Shown in pieces: positions 1-8,817 of a stretch of DNA of 64,000 nt. Source of the stretch: Synechococcus elongatus PCC 11801 (lineage in GTDB: Bacteria; Cyanobacteriota; Cyanobacteriia; Synechococcales; Synechococcaceae); NCBI RefSeq assembly GCF_003846445.2, contig NZ_CP030139.2, forward strand, positions 2,273,223 to 2,337,222, given 5' to 3'. The position numbers and the translations under genes are program-made. Position 1 is the stretch's first letter. The number at the start of each line of letters is the position of its first letter. The notes beneath the pieces were generated by a model that did not search any database, was not told the DNA's origin, and was given only the letters and a program-made list of their open reading frames with translations.

Positions 1-66
1 GAATCTCTGCAGTCTTGGTTAACGCGGAGTCGGCAGCGAGTTTTGAAGGACTTTTCGGGTCTGTAG
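1..66 (+). CDS. possible 3' end of an upstream gene (partial)
   Basis: An open frame enters the window at base 1 and ends at TAG (64-66), giving 21 residues that finish in ...VLKDFSGL. It lies on the same strand as the sugar permease downstream, so it could be the tail of a preceding gene. It is far too short to assign a family, and chance openness over 21 codons is common. The 140 bases between it and the permease hold no recognisable gene. Confidence 0.25.
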   Translation, partial: ESLQSWLTRSRQRVLKDFSGL

Positions 67-206
67 ATTGAGGCTTTCGAGCAGCGTGTCTAAGAGAGTC
101 GTTGTCACCAAACAACGCTGGCTGCTCCTCAAGATAACGCTAGAAGACTTCCCGCTGCCAGCATCTTCGCCTAGGCTGAGAGCGATTCGCGTCAGGAAAT
201 GGTGCC

Positions 207-1037
207 GTGCCGCTCTCCAGTCACTTGCGATCGCTCTTGCTCTACCTCCTGCTGGGGGCGATCGCGATCGTGATGTTGATCCCGCTGCTCTGGCTGGTCA
301 GTACGGCCTTTAAGTCAGCAGGTGAGGACATTTTTCAGTTTCCGCCGCAGTTTCTCCCGTCGCAACCGACGCTGGATAACTTCCGCCGGGTCTGGGCTGA
401 GAACCCACTGGCCCAGTACTTCTTTAACAGCACATTGGTGGCCTTGTTGACGGTGGGGCTCAATTTACTGTTCTGTTCCTTGGCTGCTTACCCTCTAGCG
501 CGCTTGGAGTTCAAAGGGCGGCAGACGATCTTTCTGCTGATTGTGGCCACCATCCTGATTCCGTTTCAGGTGGTGATGATTCCGCTCTACGTCCTGATCA
601 TCAATCTGGGACTGCGCAATACTTACCTCGGACTGGTGTTCCCCTACCTAGCGTCAGCCTTTGGCATCTTTCTCTTGCGCCAAGCCTTCCAATCAATTCC
701 CAAAGACTTGGAGGAAGCTGCCCGCATTGATGGTTGCAACGATTTGGGCGTTTGGTGGAATGTGATGATTCCTTCGGCGCGGCCCGCGCTGATCACCTTG
801 GCGATCTTTGTCTTCATCGGCTCTTGGAGTGACTTCCTCTGGCCGCTGATTATTTTGGATGAGCCTGATCGCTACACCTTGCCCTTAGGAATCGCGACCC
901 TCGCCAGTGGCTTCTCGCTGGACTGGCGCTTAGTAGCAGCGGGTTCAGTGTTGTCGATTCTGCCGGTCTTTGGAGTCTTCTTGGCGCTGCAACGCTACAT
1001 CGTGCCTTCGGCTGCCGCTAGTGGTGTGAAGGGGTAG
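207..1037 (+). CDS. carbohydrate ABC transporter permease (MalG/UgpE type)
   Basis: Inner-membrane permease subunit of a binding-protein-dependent sugar importer (CUT1 class), expected to pair with a MalF-like permease, a binding protein and an MsmX/UgpC-type ATPase, none of which is in the window. The 276-residue product has about six hydrophobic segments, the first at residues 8-30. Near residues 169-197 it carries the EAA loop, reading EEAARIDG and then a conserved IPSARPAL stretch, which docks on the ATPase. The length matches the family. The start is GTG, giving MPLSSHL and leading straight into the first membrane helix. The partner permease may lie just upstream of the window. The substrate cannot be read from the sequence; glucosylglycerol, trehalose or another sugar are all possible. 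Confidence 0.9.
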   Translation: MPLSSHLRSLLLYLLLGAIAIVMLIPLLWLVSTAFKSAGEDIFQFPPQFLPSQPTLDNFRRVWAENPLAQYFFNSTLVALLTVGLNLLFCSLAAYPLARLEFKGRQTIFLLIVATILIPFQVVMIPLYVLIINLGLRNTYLGLVFPYLASAFGIFLLRQAFQSIPKDLEEAARIDGCNDLGVWWNVMIPSARPALITLAIFVFIGSWSDFLWPLIILDEPDRYTLPLGIATLASGFSLDWRLVAAGSVLSILPVFGVFLALQRYIVPSAAASGVKG

Positions 1038-1146
1038 ATTCCGATTTACACCAGAGGATAGTAGCAACTGAGCCGTATCGCAGGTTGCCAGATTGTAGTG
1101 AAGTCGTTCGCTAGGGTAAGGGCTGTTCTGTTAGCTGTGCGCGTTC

Positions 1147-1794
1147 ATGTCCATCGTTGCTGACACCTTGCTCGAAGCCTTGAATTGGCGGTATGCCACC
1201 AAAGCCTTCGACCCCGATCGCAAAATCCCGGCAGACACTTGGGAGGCACTTCAACAATCCCTCGTGCTGACTCCCTCTTCCTACGGCCTGCAGCCTTGGA
1301 AAGTGATTCAAGTGGAGTCCCCCGAACTGCGATCGCAACTGCTGCCGAACTCCTACAACCAAAAACAAGTGGTGGATGCGTCCCACCTGATTGTTTTTGC
1401 AGCCCGCACAGCACTGAGCGAAAGCGATGTCGATCGCTTGATTGAGCTGACTTCTAGTACGCGCAATGTCCCAGCTGACAAGCTGGCGGGCTATCGCAAC
1501 ATGATGGTTGGCGATCTTGTCCAAGGCCCCCGCAGCGCCATCATCAATTACTGGGCAGCTAATCAGGCCTACATTGCGCTGGGCAATTTCCTGACAGCGG
1601 CAGCTTTGCTGGGTATCGATACCTGCGCTTTGGAAGGCATCATTCCGTCTGCTTACGATGAGCTGCTCAACCTCAAGGGCACAGGGTATCAGACGGTCGT
1701 GGCCGCTGTGGCTGGCTACCGCTCGGCAGCGGATCCCTATGCAGGTCTAGTGAAGGTTCGCTATCCGGCAGCTGAACTGATTGAGACTCGCTAG
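1147..1794 (+). CDS. nitroreductase-family NAD(P)H-dependent flavin oxidoreductase
   Basis: FMN-dependent oxidoreductase of the NfsB-like nitroreductase family, a soluble homodimer that reduces quinones, nitro compounds or flavins. The 215 residues show the family N-terminus (ALNWRYATKAFDP, where the Arg contacts FMN phosphate) and the TPSSYGLQPWK segment at residues 42-52 that lines the flavin site. A C-terminal AGYRSAADPYAGLVKVR follows, matching the usual GYR...K arrangement. The length is typical. It stands alone between a divergently unrelated permease and xseB, so context does not reveal the physiological substrate. The start ATG gives MSIVADTLLEAL, aligning well with relatives that begin with a short helix. 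Confidence 0.9.
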   Translation: MSIVADTLLEALNWRYATKAFDPDRKIPADTWEALQQSLVLTPSSYGLQPWKVIQVESPELRSQLLPNSYNQKQVVDASHLIVFAARTALSESDVDRLIELTSSTRNVPADKLAGYRNMMVGDLVQGPRSAIINYWAANQAYIALGNFLTAAALLGIDTCALEGIIPSAYDELLNLKGTGYQTVVAAVAGYRSAADPYAGLVKVRYPAAELIETR

Positions 1795-1909
1795 GTTTTG
1801 CCGGTAACTCAAGAGTGAAAAATGGGCTGGGTAAGCAGGCTAAGGCGCTCTTGTCTGCCAGCACCAGCCTTCTTTGCTACCGTTCAAATCAGTGCTGCTA
1901 GATGACTCA

Positions 1910-2134
1910 ATGGCCAAAGCCAAACCTGCTTGGAGCTACGAAACCGCGATCGCGGAAGTGGAACAAGTTGTCCAGCAACTAGAGAGTGGCGAACTGCCCT
2001 TAGCAGAAGTGCTGGAGCAATTTCAGCAGGCCAGCCAACGCCTACAGCAATGCGATCGCTTCCTGCGTGACAAGCAAGCCGAGTTGGATCTGCTGATCGA
2101 ATCGCTTGATGAGCCGTCCGAGCCACCGCAGTGA
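1910..2134 (+). CDS. xseB: exodeoxyribonuclease VII small subunit
   Basis: Small subunit of exonuclease VII, which degrades single-stranded DNA to oligonucleotides; several XseB chains bind each XseA. The 74-residue product has the family's three-helix pattern: WSYETAIAEVEQVVQQLESGELPLAEVLEQFQ-type helices, then a final LRDKQAELDLLIE helix. The longest frame begins at a TTG at 1874, but the ATG at 1910 gives MAKAKPAWSYE, the usual length and beginning, so it is preferred. The large subunit gene xseA lies about 34 kb away at 36053 rather than adjacent, so the two subunits must be expressed from separate transcripts. Confidence 0.9.
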   Translation: MAKAKPAWSYETAIAEVEQVVQQLESGELPLAEVLEQFQQASQRLQQCDRFLRDKQAELDLLIESLDEPSEPPQ

Positions 2135-2210
2135 TGATCTGAAACCCTGAAGACAGTGATCGCCCTGCCAAATTCCGTAGGATGGCGATCTTGATGAACT
2201 GCTGTGACCT

Positions 2211-3317
2211 ATGTCCGAATCGCTCAAATTACTCACTCCGGTGCAAGTTGGTCGCTACCAATTGCGCAACCGTGTTGTTATGGCACCGCTCACCCGCAAT
2301 CGGGCTACCGGCCCCGATAACGTCCCAAATGAGTTGAACGTGCGCTACTACCAGCAACGCGCTTCAGCGGGGCTGATCATCACGGAAGCCAGTCAGATCT
2401 CACCGCAGGGACAGGGCTATCCTCTGACACCGGGCATCCATTCTGCGGAACAGGTGGAAGGCTGGAAACCAATCGTGCAGGCAGTCCACGATCGCGGCGG
2501 TTGCATCTTCTTGCAGCTCTGGCATGTGGGTCGGATTTCCCATCCCTCCTTGCAGCCCGACGGCGCGCTGCCCCTTGCCCCGAGTGCAATTCAACCGGCA
2601 GGCATGGCTGCAACCTTCCAAGGGGAACAGCCTTTTGTGACGCCGCGCGCTTTGGAAACCGAGGAGATCGCGGGCATTGTCGAGGACTATCGCCGTGCGG
2701 CTGAAAATGCTTTGGCGGCGGGCTTTGATGGCGTCGAAGTCCACGGGGCCAACGGCTATCTGATCGATCAGTTTTTGCAGGATGGCACTAATCAGCGCAG
2801 CGATCGCTACGGCGGCTCGTTTGAGAATCGCAGCCGTTTCCTGCGCGAGGTCCTCGAAGCGGTGATCAGTGTTTGGGGAAGCGATCGCGTCGGCCTGCGC
2901 CTCTCCCCTTGGGGGCAGTTCAACGACATGCACGACTCCGATCCCGTCGGTCTGTTCAGCTATGTCGCTCAGATGCTGAACCCCTACAACTTGGCCTACC
3001 TGCACTGGATTGAACCGCGTTGGGACAAAGCTGAAGAAAGCCCAGAGTTCAATCAGCTAGCGACGCCGGTGTTCCGAGCGCTTTACAACGGCACGGTAAT
3101 TGCAGCGGGTGGTTACAGCCGTGCCACTGCCGAAGCGGCGATCGTCTCGGGTGCTGCCGATCTGGTGGCCTTTGGTCGGATCTACATTTCCAACCCCGAC
3201 TTGGTGGAGCGCTTCGCTCAGGATGCGCCCCTCAATGCCTACGATCGCAACACCTTCTACGGCGGTGATGAACGGGGCTACACCGACTATCCCAGTTTGG
3301 AAGCAGCGTCTGTCTAA
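2211..3317 (+). CDS. old yellow enzyme family NADH:flavin oxidoreductase
   Basis: FMN-containing ene-reductase of the old yellow enzyme (NemA/OYE) family, which reduces activated C=C bonds using NAD(P)H. The 368-residue TIM barrel opens with the family signature LLTPVQVGRYQLRNRVVMAPLTRNRA. The substrate-binding HGANGYLIDQFLQ motif follows at residues 178-190, then NQRSDRYGGSFENRSRF and the phosphate-binding LVAFGRIYISNPDL near the end. All hallmark segments are present and the length is normal. A strong rho-independent terminator follows 26 bases after the stop, so this is probably a single-gene transcript. S. elongatus-type cyanobacteria have related ene-reductases, but the physiological substrate is unknown. 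Confidence 0.93.
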   Translation: MSESLKLLTPVQVGRYQLRNRVVMAPLTRNRATGPDNVPNELNVRYYQQRASAGLIITEASQISPQGQGYPLTPGIHSAEQVEGWKPIVQAVHDRGGCIFLQLWHVGRISHPSLQPDGALPLAPSAIQPAGMAATFQGEQPFVTPRALETEEIAGIVEDYRRAAENALAAGFDGVEVHGANGYLIDQFLQDGTNQRSDRYGGSFENRSRFLREVLEAVISVWGSDRVGLRLSPWGQFNDMHDSDPVGLFSYVAQMLNPYNLAYLHWIEPRWDKAEESPEFNQLATPVFRALYNGTVIAAGGYSRATAEAAIVSGAADLVAFGRIYISNPDLVERFAQDAPLNAYDRNTFYGGDERGYTDYPSLEAASV

Positions 3318-3343
3318 CCAACACCGGCATTAATTGCCCAGCA

Positions 3344-3379
3344 AAAAACCGCCATGGCAGAACGCTGTGGCGGTTTTTT
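3344..3379. terminator. bidirectional rho-independent terminator after the OYE gene
   Basis: A six-A run, CCGCCA, a 12-13 base loop, TGGCGG and a six-T run form a 12-bp stem with a T-tract on either strand. It ends the oxidoreductase transcript on the plus strand. It can equally end the petN operon arriving on the minus strand, whose last gene stops at 3412. Confidence 0.92.
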
Positions 3380-3411
3380 GTCATTACAGTGCCGAGGGAT
3401 GGGCGCGATCG

Positions 3412-3549
3412 CTAGCGGGAGCTCCCTTCGCGAGCCCGACGCCGCTTATCCCGCCAATCGACGGCAGTGAGATAGATAACACCAGCAGTAACAGCCACCA
3501 TCAAACTGAGGGCGACCACTGCCAAGATGGACGGTAAAAATTCAGTCAT
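3412..3549 (-). CDS. 45-aa single-span membrane protein downstream of petN
   Basis: Small open frame of 45 residues beginning MTEFLPSILAV. It has one hydrophobic helix (about residues 5-28, SILAVVALSLMVAVTAGVIYL) followed by a strongly basic tail (DWRDKRRRAREG), consistent with an N-out/C-cytoplasmic single-pass protein. Its ATG lies 15 bases after the petN stop, so the two are almost certainly co-transcribed, ending at the terminator at 3344-3379. I do not recognise the family. Its size and linkage suggest a small thylakoid-complex or photosynthesis-associated protein, but that is inference. It does not match PetG, PetL, PetM, PsbM, PsbX or PsbY as I know them. Confidence 0.6.
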   Translation of the reverse strand: MTEFLPSILAVVALSLMVAVTAGVIYLTAVDWRDKRRRAREGSSR

Positions 3550-3564
3550 AGCGATCGCGCTGAC

Positions 3565-3669
3565 CTAGAAGCCAATGCTGCCGTCGCCATTCCGACCCCA
3601 GACCACCATTGCCAGCGAGAACGTGAAGACAGCCAGCAAAGCGGCCCAACCAAAGGTCAACAGTTCCAT
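3565..3669 (-). CDS. petN: cytochrome b6f complex subunit VIII (PetN)
   Basis: Smallest subunit of the cytochrome b6f complex, a single transmembrane helix in the thylakoid membrane needed for complex assembly in plastids. The 34-residue product starts [14 protein letters not shown], has one membrane helix and ends [14 protein letters not shown]. The F[12 protein letters not shown] segment is the PetN hallmark, although the tail is a few residues longer than the usual WGRNGF. Its start codon (CAT at 3667-3669) overlaps an ATG of the opposite strand that could begin the clpS frame. The real clpS start is therefore probably further downstream. A TAGAAT box about 25-30 bases upstream on the minus strand could be its -10 element. 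Confidence 0.92.
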   Translation of the reverse strand: MELLTFGWAALLAVFTFSLAMVVWGRNGDGSIGF

Positions 3670-3763
3670 GAGTCCCCAACCTGATGAGAGCGTTCTTAGT
3701 ATTCTAGGCGTCCCTCGCCCTTGTGTTAAAAAACGATCGAGAGATGCCGCTTCTGTTTTGACC

Positions 3764-4078
3764 GTGCTGACCTGTTCACTGCAAGCGATCGCTGCACCAG
3801 CGACTGCCCCTGGTACAACGACAACTCGCGTTCGCCAGCCCTATCCGCACTTTCGTGTGATTGTGCTTGACGACGACGTCAATACGTTTCAGCACGTCGC
3901 AGACTGCCTGCTGAAGTACATTCCGGGCATGACGGGCGATCGCGCTTGGGATCTCACCAATCAAGTTCATTTTGAAGGAGCCGCCACCGTGTGGAGCGGC
4001 CCCCAAGAGCAAGCAGAGCTCTATCACGAGCAACTGCGGCGCGAAGGCTTGACCATGGCCCCGCTAGAAGCTGTTTGA
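3764..4078 (+). CDS. clpS: ATP-dependent Clp protease adaptor ClpS (ClpS2-like)
   Basis: Adaptor that delivers N-degron substrates to the ClpC-containing protease. The recognisable ClpS core begins [23 protein letters not shown] and ends with [21 protein letters not shown]. The usual NDD acceptor motif reads DDD here, and the residues lining the N-degron pocket look divergent, as in the second ClpS paralogue (ClpS2) that many cyanobacteria carry. The frame is open from 3575, and an ATG at 3668 would overlap the divergent petN start. A GTG at 3764 gives 104 residues, nearer the family length, and leaves room for both promoters, so it was chosen; this start is uncertain. Confidence 0.8.
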   Translation: MLTCSLQAIAAPATAPGTTTTRVRQPYPHFRVIVLDDDVNTFQHVADCLLKYIPGMTGDRAWDLTNQVHFEGAATVWSGPQEQAELYHEQLRREGLTMAPLEAV

Positions 4079-4101
4079 TTGCACCCGCGGGCTGATGGAG
4101 C

Positions 4102-4404
4102 TTAGTAGAAAGCCGAGAAGCTTCCTGAAGTCTGGATAGCCAGTTGCTGAACTGCTTGGGTGACGGCTTGCAGGATGAAAAAAGCCAGAATTGGCGAGAA
4201 GTCCATCCCACCCAACGGCGGAATGAATCGCCGGAATAAATCGAGATAGGGATCGGTGAGTTGACCCAAGATCAGCATGAACTGACTGCCCTGAAAATTC
4301 GGAAACCAGCTCAGGAGCACACGAATGATCAACAACACGAAGTAGATGTTGAGGGTGATCGAAAGCGTGTTGAGCAGCAGACCAAGCGAAGAACTCATCA
4401 TCAC
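4102..4404 (-). CDS. YggT family membrane protein
   Basis: Small integral membrane protein of the YggT/Ycf19 family (100 residues). It shows two hydrophobic regions separated by the family signature: RVLLSWFPNF in the first half, then LTDPYLDLFRRFIPPLGGMDFSPILAFFIL. Ycf19/YggT homologues in cyanobacteria and plastids have been linked to nucleoid distribution and thylakoid complex assembly. The gene is convergent with clpS (24 bases between stops) and lies 27 bases downstream of lepB on the same strand's opposite side of transcription order, so it may be separately transcribed. Three consecutive ATGs make the exact start ambiguous by two codons. Confidence 0.88.
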   Translation of the reverse strand: MMMSSSLGLLLNTLSITLNIYFVLLIIRVLLSWFPNFQGSQFMLILGQLTDPYLDLFRRFIPPLGGMDFSPILAFFILQAVTQAVQQLAIQTSGSFSAFY

Positions 4405-4431
4405 CGTCCAAGCAATCTGTCTGTTCTCACT

Positions 4432-5040
4432 CTAACTGAGGGGAGTTGTCGACTCGAGGGGAGTGGCGATCGCCGTATTGACCCGCCCCCAACGATCGAG
4501 CGGCCAAAAGCGCAGCCAGGCCCGACCAATCACATTACCTTCAGGTAAAAAGCCCCAGATATGGGAGTCGTTGCTGTTGTTGCGGTTGTCCCCCATCACG
4601 AATAAGCCGCCCTCTGGCACTAAATAGGGTCCCCACTCGTAGGCAGGCGGTTCCGCGAGGTAGGGTTCCGTCAACGGGTTTCCATCTACGAGGACTTGTC
4701 CTTGATGGACTTGAACTGTTTGGCCGGGCTGGGCAATCACGCGCTTGATAAACGCCTGATCTGCGCGGTAGCCCACCTGTTGCAGGACGGGTGGCGGCTG
4801 GAAGACAACGATATCGCCGGGTCGTGGCGGATGCATCTGATAGCTGACCTTTTCCACAATCAGGCGATCGCCCACGTGTAGGGTCGGCAGCATCGAATCT
4901 GAGGGGATGAAGCGTGGTTCTGCGATCCATCCCCGGATTAATAAGGCCAGTACCGCCGCTAGTAACAGCAGCCGTAGATTATCCTTTTGACTTTGCCAGA
5001 GCTGCTGCCACCACGGGGTGACTGAATCAGGGATCGTCAT
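4432..5040 (-). CDS. lepB: signal peptidase I (first copy)
   Basis: Membrane-anchored type I signal peptidase (family S26) that removes signal peptides from exported proteins. The 202-residue chain has one N-terminal membrane helix (residues 22-40). The catalytic Ser49 sits in the SMLPTL box, the general base Lys99 in FIKRVIAQPGQ, and the GDNRNNSNDSHIWGF box follows. The start codon overlaps the lepA stop (TGATG), so translation is coupled to lepA, as in other bacteria where lepA and lepB form an operon. A second signal peptidase is encoded at 17398-18024. Cyanobacteria often have two, one for thylakoid and one for plasma-membrane exports; which is which cannot be read here. Confidence 0.95.
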   Translation of the reverse strand: MTIPDSVTPWWQQLWQSQKDNLRLLLLAAVLALLIRGWIAEPRFIPSDSMLPTLHVGDRLIVEKVSYQMHPPRPGDIVVFQPPPVLQQVGYRADQAFIKRVIAQPGQTVQVHQGQVLVDGNPLTEPYLAEPPAYEWGPYLVPEGGLFVMGDNRNNSNDSHIWGFLPEGNVIGRAWLRFWPLDRWGRVNTAIATPLESTTPLS

Positions 5041-6854
5041 CAGCCCTCGCGATCGAGCTTAAGGACAGCCATGAAAGCTTCTTGGGGCACATCGACGGTG
5101 CCGATCGCCTTCATCCGCTTTTTACCCTTGGCCTGTTTCTGCAGCAGTTTCTTCTTCCGGCTGATATCACCGCCGTAGCACTTGGCCAAGACGTCTTTGC
5201 GCAACGCTGGAATGCTTTCGCTGGCAATAACGCGGGAGCCGATCGCAGCTTGCAGTGGGATCTTGAACTGGTGACGGGGAATCAGTTCCTTCAGTTTCTC
5301 AACCAGCGCCTTACCAACGTAGTAGGCCTTATCGCGGTGCACGATCGTCGCAAGGGGATCAACCGGCTCGCTGTTAATCAGAATGTCCATCCGCACCAGC
5401 TCGCCTTCGCGGTAGCCAATCAGCGAATACTCCATGCTGGCGTAGCCTTTGGTGCGTGACTTCATCTGGTCAAAGAAGTCCGTGACCACTTCCGCCAAGG
5501 GCATTTCGTAGATCAGCGTTGTCCGCTCCTGGGTCAGATACTTCATGTCAATGAAGATGCCGCGCCGCGTTTGGCAGAGGTCCATCAGCGCCCCGACGTA
5601 CCCTTCGGGCGTGATGATTTCAACCTTGACGTAGGGCTCTTCGATCTTTTCGCGCTGCTGAGGTGGTGGCAGTTTGGAGGGGTTATCCACCCGCAGCACT
5701 TCGCCATCAAGCGTGGTGACTTGATAGACCACCGAAGGCGCCGTGGTAATCAGGTCGAGATTGTATTCCCGCTCCAGCCGTTCTTGCACAATTTCCATGT
5801 GCAGCAGACCGAGAAAGCCACAGCGGAAGCCAAAGCCCATAGCACTGGAAGTTTCCGGTTCGTACTGAAGGGCAGCGTCGCTCAGTTGCAGCTTTTCGAG
5901 CGCATCGCGCAGGTCGGGATAACGATCGGAATCTGTGGGGAAGAGCCCGCAGAAGACCATCGGCTTGGCTTCGACGTAGCCGGGTAGCGGTTCTGCCGCT
6001 CGCGCCCGTGCCAAGGTGATCGTGTCGCCGACCCGTGCATCAGCCACGGCCTTGATGGAAGCGGCAATGTAGCCCACTTCGCCCGCATGCAATTCTTCGA
6101 CTTGGACTTGGTTGGGCGAAAGCACACCCAGCTCATCGATCTCGTATTCCTTGCCCGAGGCCATCAGTCGAATGCGATCGCCTTTGCGCACGGTGCCGTC
6201 AATGACGCGGAAGTAGACGATCACACCGCGATAGGGATCGTAGTAGCTGTCGAAAATCAGCGCCCGCAGCGGTTCCTGAGTCGTATCGCTGGGCGGCGGC
6301 ACGAGGTGAACGATGCTCTCTAAAATTTCATCGATGCCGATGCCAGACTTAGCCGAGGCTTCGATTGCACCGCTACAATCCAGCCCAATCACTTCTTCGA
6401 TCTCGCGTTTGACCCGCTCGGGATCCGCACCGGGCAAGTCGATTTTGTTGAGGACAGGGATGATTTCGAGGTCGTTTTCCAAGGCCAGATAGACGTTGGC
6501 CAAGGTCTGCGCTTCTACACCCTGCGAAGCATCGACCACCAGCAGCGCCCCTTCGCAGGCTTGCAGCGATCGCGACACTTCATAGGAAAAGTCGACGTGG
6601 CCCGGCGTGTCGATCAGGTTGAGCACATACTGCTCGCCGTCCTGAGCGCGGTAGTTCATCCGCGCCGCCTGCAGCTTAATCGTGATGCCGCGCTCGCGCT
6701 CCAGTTCCATGTTGTCGAGGAACTGTTCCTTCATTTCGCGGGCTTGCACCGTTCCCGTTTCTTGCAGCAAGCGATCGGCCAGGGTCGATTTGCCGTGGTC
6801 GATGTGGGCAATGATGCAAAAGTTACGAATTTTTGAAACCGAAACGTCGGTCAT
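5040..6854 (-). CDS. lepA: elongation factor 4 (LepA)
   Basis: Ribosome-associated GTPase EF4, which can back-translocate ribosomes and affects initiation and ribosome assembly under stress. The 604-residue product begins [24 protein letters not shown]. It carries the G1 box in [11 protein letters not shown]3 in DTPGH, G4 in NKID, the EF-G-like domains, and the LepA-specific C-terminal segment with [15 protein letters not shown] and the basic [16 protein letters not shown] tail. An upstream ATG at 6953 would add 33 residues unlike the family, so 6854 was chosen. It is upstream of and coupled to lepB. A 151-base divergent region separates it from the histidine kinase gene. Confidence 0.97.
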   Translation of the reverse strand: MTDVSVSKIRNFCIIAHIDHGKSTLADRLLQETGTVQAREMKEQFLDNMELERERGITIKLQAARMNYRAQDGEQYVLNLIDTPGHVDFSYEVSRSLQACEGALLVVDASQGVEAQTLANVYLALENDLEIIPVLNKIDLPGADPERVKREIEEVIGLDCSGAIEASAKSGIGIDEILESIVHLVPPPSDTTQEPLRALIFDSYYDPYRGVIVYFRVIDGTVRKGDRIRLMASGKEYEIDELGVLSPNQVQVEELHAGEVGYIAASIKAVADARVGDTITLARARAAEPLPGYVEAKPMVFCGLFPTDSDRYPDLRDALEKLQLSDAALQYEPETSSAMGFGFRCGFLGLLHMEIVQERLEREYNLDLITTAPSVVYQVTTLDGEVLRVDNPSKLPPPQQREKIEEPYVKVEIITPEGYVGALMDLCQTRRGIFIDMKYLTQERTTLIYEMPLAEVVTDFFDQMKSRTKGYASMEYSLIGYREGELVRMDILINSEPVDPLATIVHRDKAYYVGKALVEKLKELIPRHQFKIPLQAAIGSRVIASESIPALRKDVLAKCYGGDISRKKKLLQKQAKGKKRMKAIGTVDVPQEAFMAVLKLDREG

Positions 6855-7005
6855 ACAGCCGGAACCCGTAGGAAAAGCGCAGCAGCCAAGGCAGCTTTCC
6901 CATTCTAAAGGCCGTCTAAAGCTCTCTTGGGTGGGTGACAGCTCAACAGCCATTTCTCAACGCGATTGCTACGCTAAGGCCGGACTGTCGAAGGTCGATC
7001 GCGCC

Positions 7006-8739
7006 ATGACTGCTTCCCGATCGCGCTCGACTGCTGCGAATCCCCTAGAACTCGCTTGGATTACGCCGTCGGCGGCACAACTGGCCTCCACGGCGGATTT
7101 GTACTTTGTCCAAGATCTGCTAGGACGCTATCTGTCCTTCGCTTGGCGCAGTGGACAACGGCTTGGGTTGAATAGTGATCAAGTCGTCGGTAGTTATCTC
7201 AGCGAGCAGTTTACGCCGGTTGATCTCAACCTCTATCTGGCGCGGATGCGACGGGCCATGCATCGAGGCCGCGCTGAGCAATTTCGCACTGGCTTTCGTT
7301 TTCAGGGACAGGTTTACGTTTTTGACCTGACCCTCAGCCCGATTCTGCAACCGCAGCAGGCCAGCTCATTGCTGTTGGTGATTGGGCGGCAGCAGGAGCC
7401 GCTACCTGAAGTTCTGCCAGAACCTCCGATCGCGATCGCGCCGCCGCACCATGCCAAGTTGTTTGCCCAAATTGCTTGGGATATTCGCCGCACCCTCGAC
7501 CCTGAAACGATTTGGCAACACACTGTTCAAGGGTTGGGACAGGCACTCGGTCTTCAGCGCTGCCTACTCTGCCCCTATGAACTGGGATCGACAGCGATCG
7601 CGATTGTGGCGGAATATCGGCAGGCCAATCTGCCCGTGGTTTTGGGCGAACAGCTAGCGATCGCCGCCAATCCTGCCCTCGCGGATGCACTCCTCAGTTT
7701 GCGACCCACCCAAGCCGTCGTTGACTTTGAGCGATCGCCTGCAGAACCAATATGGATTGTCCCGACCGGCTATCAGGAGCATCCCAACGGCGTCTTGCTG
7801 CTGCGATCGGCGGAGGAATTAAGTGTGGGCGATCGCGATCTGGTTTGGGAGCTGGCAGATCAAGTCGGGACCGCCCTCGCCCATGCCCGCCTCTATGCCC
7901 AAAGTCAGGCTTTGGCGCTGGAATTGCAGCGGGCCAACCAAACTTTGTTGGAACAGCAGCAGGCTTTGATCGAAGCGCATCGCCAGTCGGAAGCCCTCTC
8001 CCAGCTGAAAACTGACTTTTTAGCGAATACATCCCACGAGCTGCGCACGCCGCTGACCGGCATGATTGGCTATCTGCAATTGCTGCAAGACGATCTTGCG
8101 GATACCCCCGAAGAGCGGCAGGAGTTTGTTGAGGGGGCTTATCACTCGGCACTGCATTTGCTGGGCATCATCAACGATATCCTTGACATTGCCCGCATCG
8201 AAGCTGGACGGCTGCAACTGCAGTCTGAAACTGTCTCTCTGAGGAGCTTGCTGGCGGAAGTAGAAACCTGTCTTCGCAGCCAAGCCCAGTCGAAAGGATT
8301 GGTCTATCGCTGTCAGATAGCCGCTGGCACAGAGTTGGTCGACTTGTGGGGCGATCGCCAGCGTCTCTTGCAGGTGTTGTTCAATCTGGTCGGAAATGCG
8401 ATTAAGTTCACACTCAATGGCTACGTTGAAGTGCGAGCCATGGCGGTGTGGCAACCGCTCTGTGCCAATGGCTTCGATTTGCCGGGCTATCTCAAATTAG
8501 AGATTGAAGACAGCGGGATTGGGGTAGCACCGGAACGACAAGACAGTTTGTTTCAGCCGTTTAGCCAAGCGGATAGCTCGTTGACGCGACAGTTTGGGGG
8601 CAGCGGCTTGGGTCTGGTGATCTGTCGCCGCCTATTGGAGAGCATGGGGGGCATGGTGGAACTGTTCAGTCCCGGTGAGGGCTTGGGCACAACAGTGACC
8701 TGTTTGATTCCTCTGGCTCCCACGGCCACCGTTGCCTAG
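7006..8739 (+). CDS. PAS/GAF sensor histidine kinase
   Basis: Soluble sensor kinase of 577 residues with no membrane segment. A PAS-like sensing domain covers about residues 20-120. A GAF domain follows (about 150-295, around ETIWQHTVQGLGQALGLQRCLLC). Next comes a short coiled coil, then HisKA with the phospho-acceptor His344 in TSHELRTPLTGMIGYLQLL. The C-terminal HATPase domain has an N-box (NLVGNAIKFT), a G1 box (EDSGIG) and a G2 box (GGSGLGLVICRRLLESMGG). The frame is open upstream to 6682, but the ATG at 7006 gives a sensible N-terminus clear of lepA. No response regulator is adjacent, so the partner is unknown; the ligand or chromophore of the GAF domain is also unknown (no obvious phytochrome chromophore motif seen). 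Confidence 0.9.
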   Translation: MTASRSRSTAANPLELAWITPSAAQLASTADLYFVQDLLGRYLSFAWRSGQRLGLNSDQVVGSYLSEQFTPVDLNLYLARMRRAMHRGRAEQFRTGFRFQGQVYVFDLTLSPILQPQQASSLLLVIGRQQEPLPEVLPEPPIAIAPPHHAKLFAQIAWDIRRTLDPETIWQHTVQGLGQALGLQRCLLCPYELGSTAIAIVAEYRQANLPVVLGEQLAIAANPALADALLSLRPTQAVVDFERSPAEPIWIVPTGYQEHPNGVLLLRSAEELSVGDRDLVWELADQVGTALAHARLYAQSQALALELQRANQTLLEQQQALIEAHRQSEALSQLKTDFLANTSHELRTPLTGMIGYLQLLQDDLADTPEERQEFVEGAYHSALHLLGIINDILDIARIEAGRLQLQSETVSLRSLLAEVETCLRSQAQSKGLVYRCQIAAGTELVDLWGDRQRLLQVLFNLVGNAIKFTLNGYVEVRAMAVWQPLCANGFDLPGYLKLEIEDSGIGVAPERQDSLFQPFSQADSSLTRQFGGSGLGLVICRRLLESMGGMVELFSPGEGLGTTVTCLIPLAPTATVA

Positions 8740-8817
8740 CGTCCGTCGTCACAGTTGCAGGATCAATTCCAACCCCTACACTGCAAAACGAAGGCTTCTT
8801 TGCGATCGCAGGTCCCT

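Noticed and set aside
68-313. 81-residue plus-strand frame
   Set aside because: It overlaps the permease start in another frame and its sequence (Arg/Ser/Leu-rich, no domain) looks like noise.
1111-1524. 137-residue minus-strand frame opposite the nitroreductase
   Set aside because: It is wholly inside a clear nitroreductase gene and has no family features.
3575-3763. long N-terminal extension of the ClpS frame
   Set aside because: It would overlap petN and its promoter on the other strand; the residues show no ClpS similarity.
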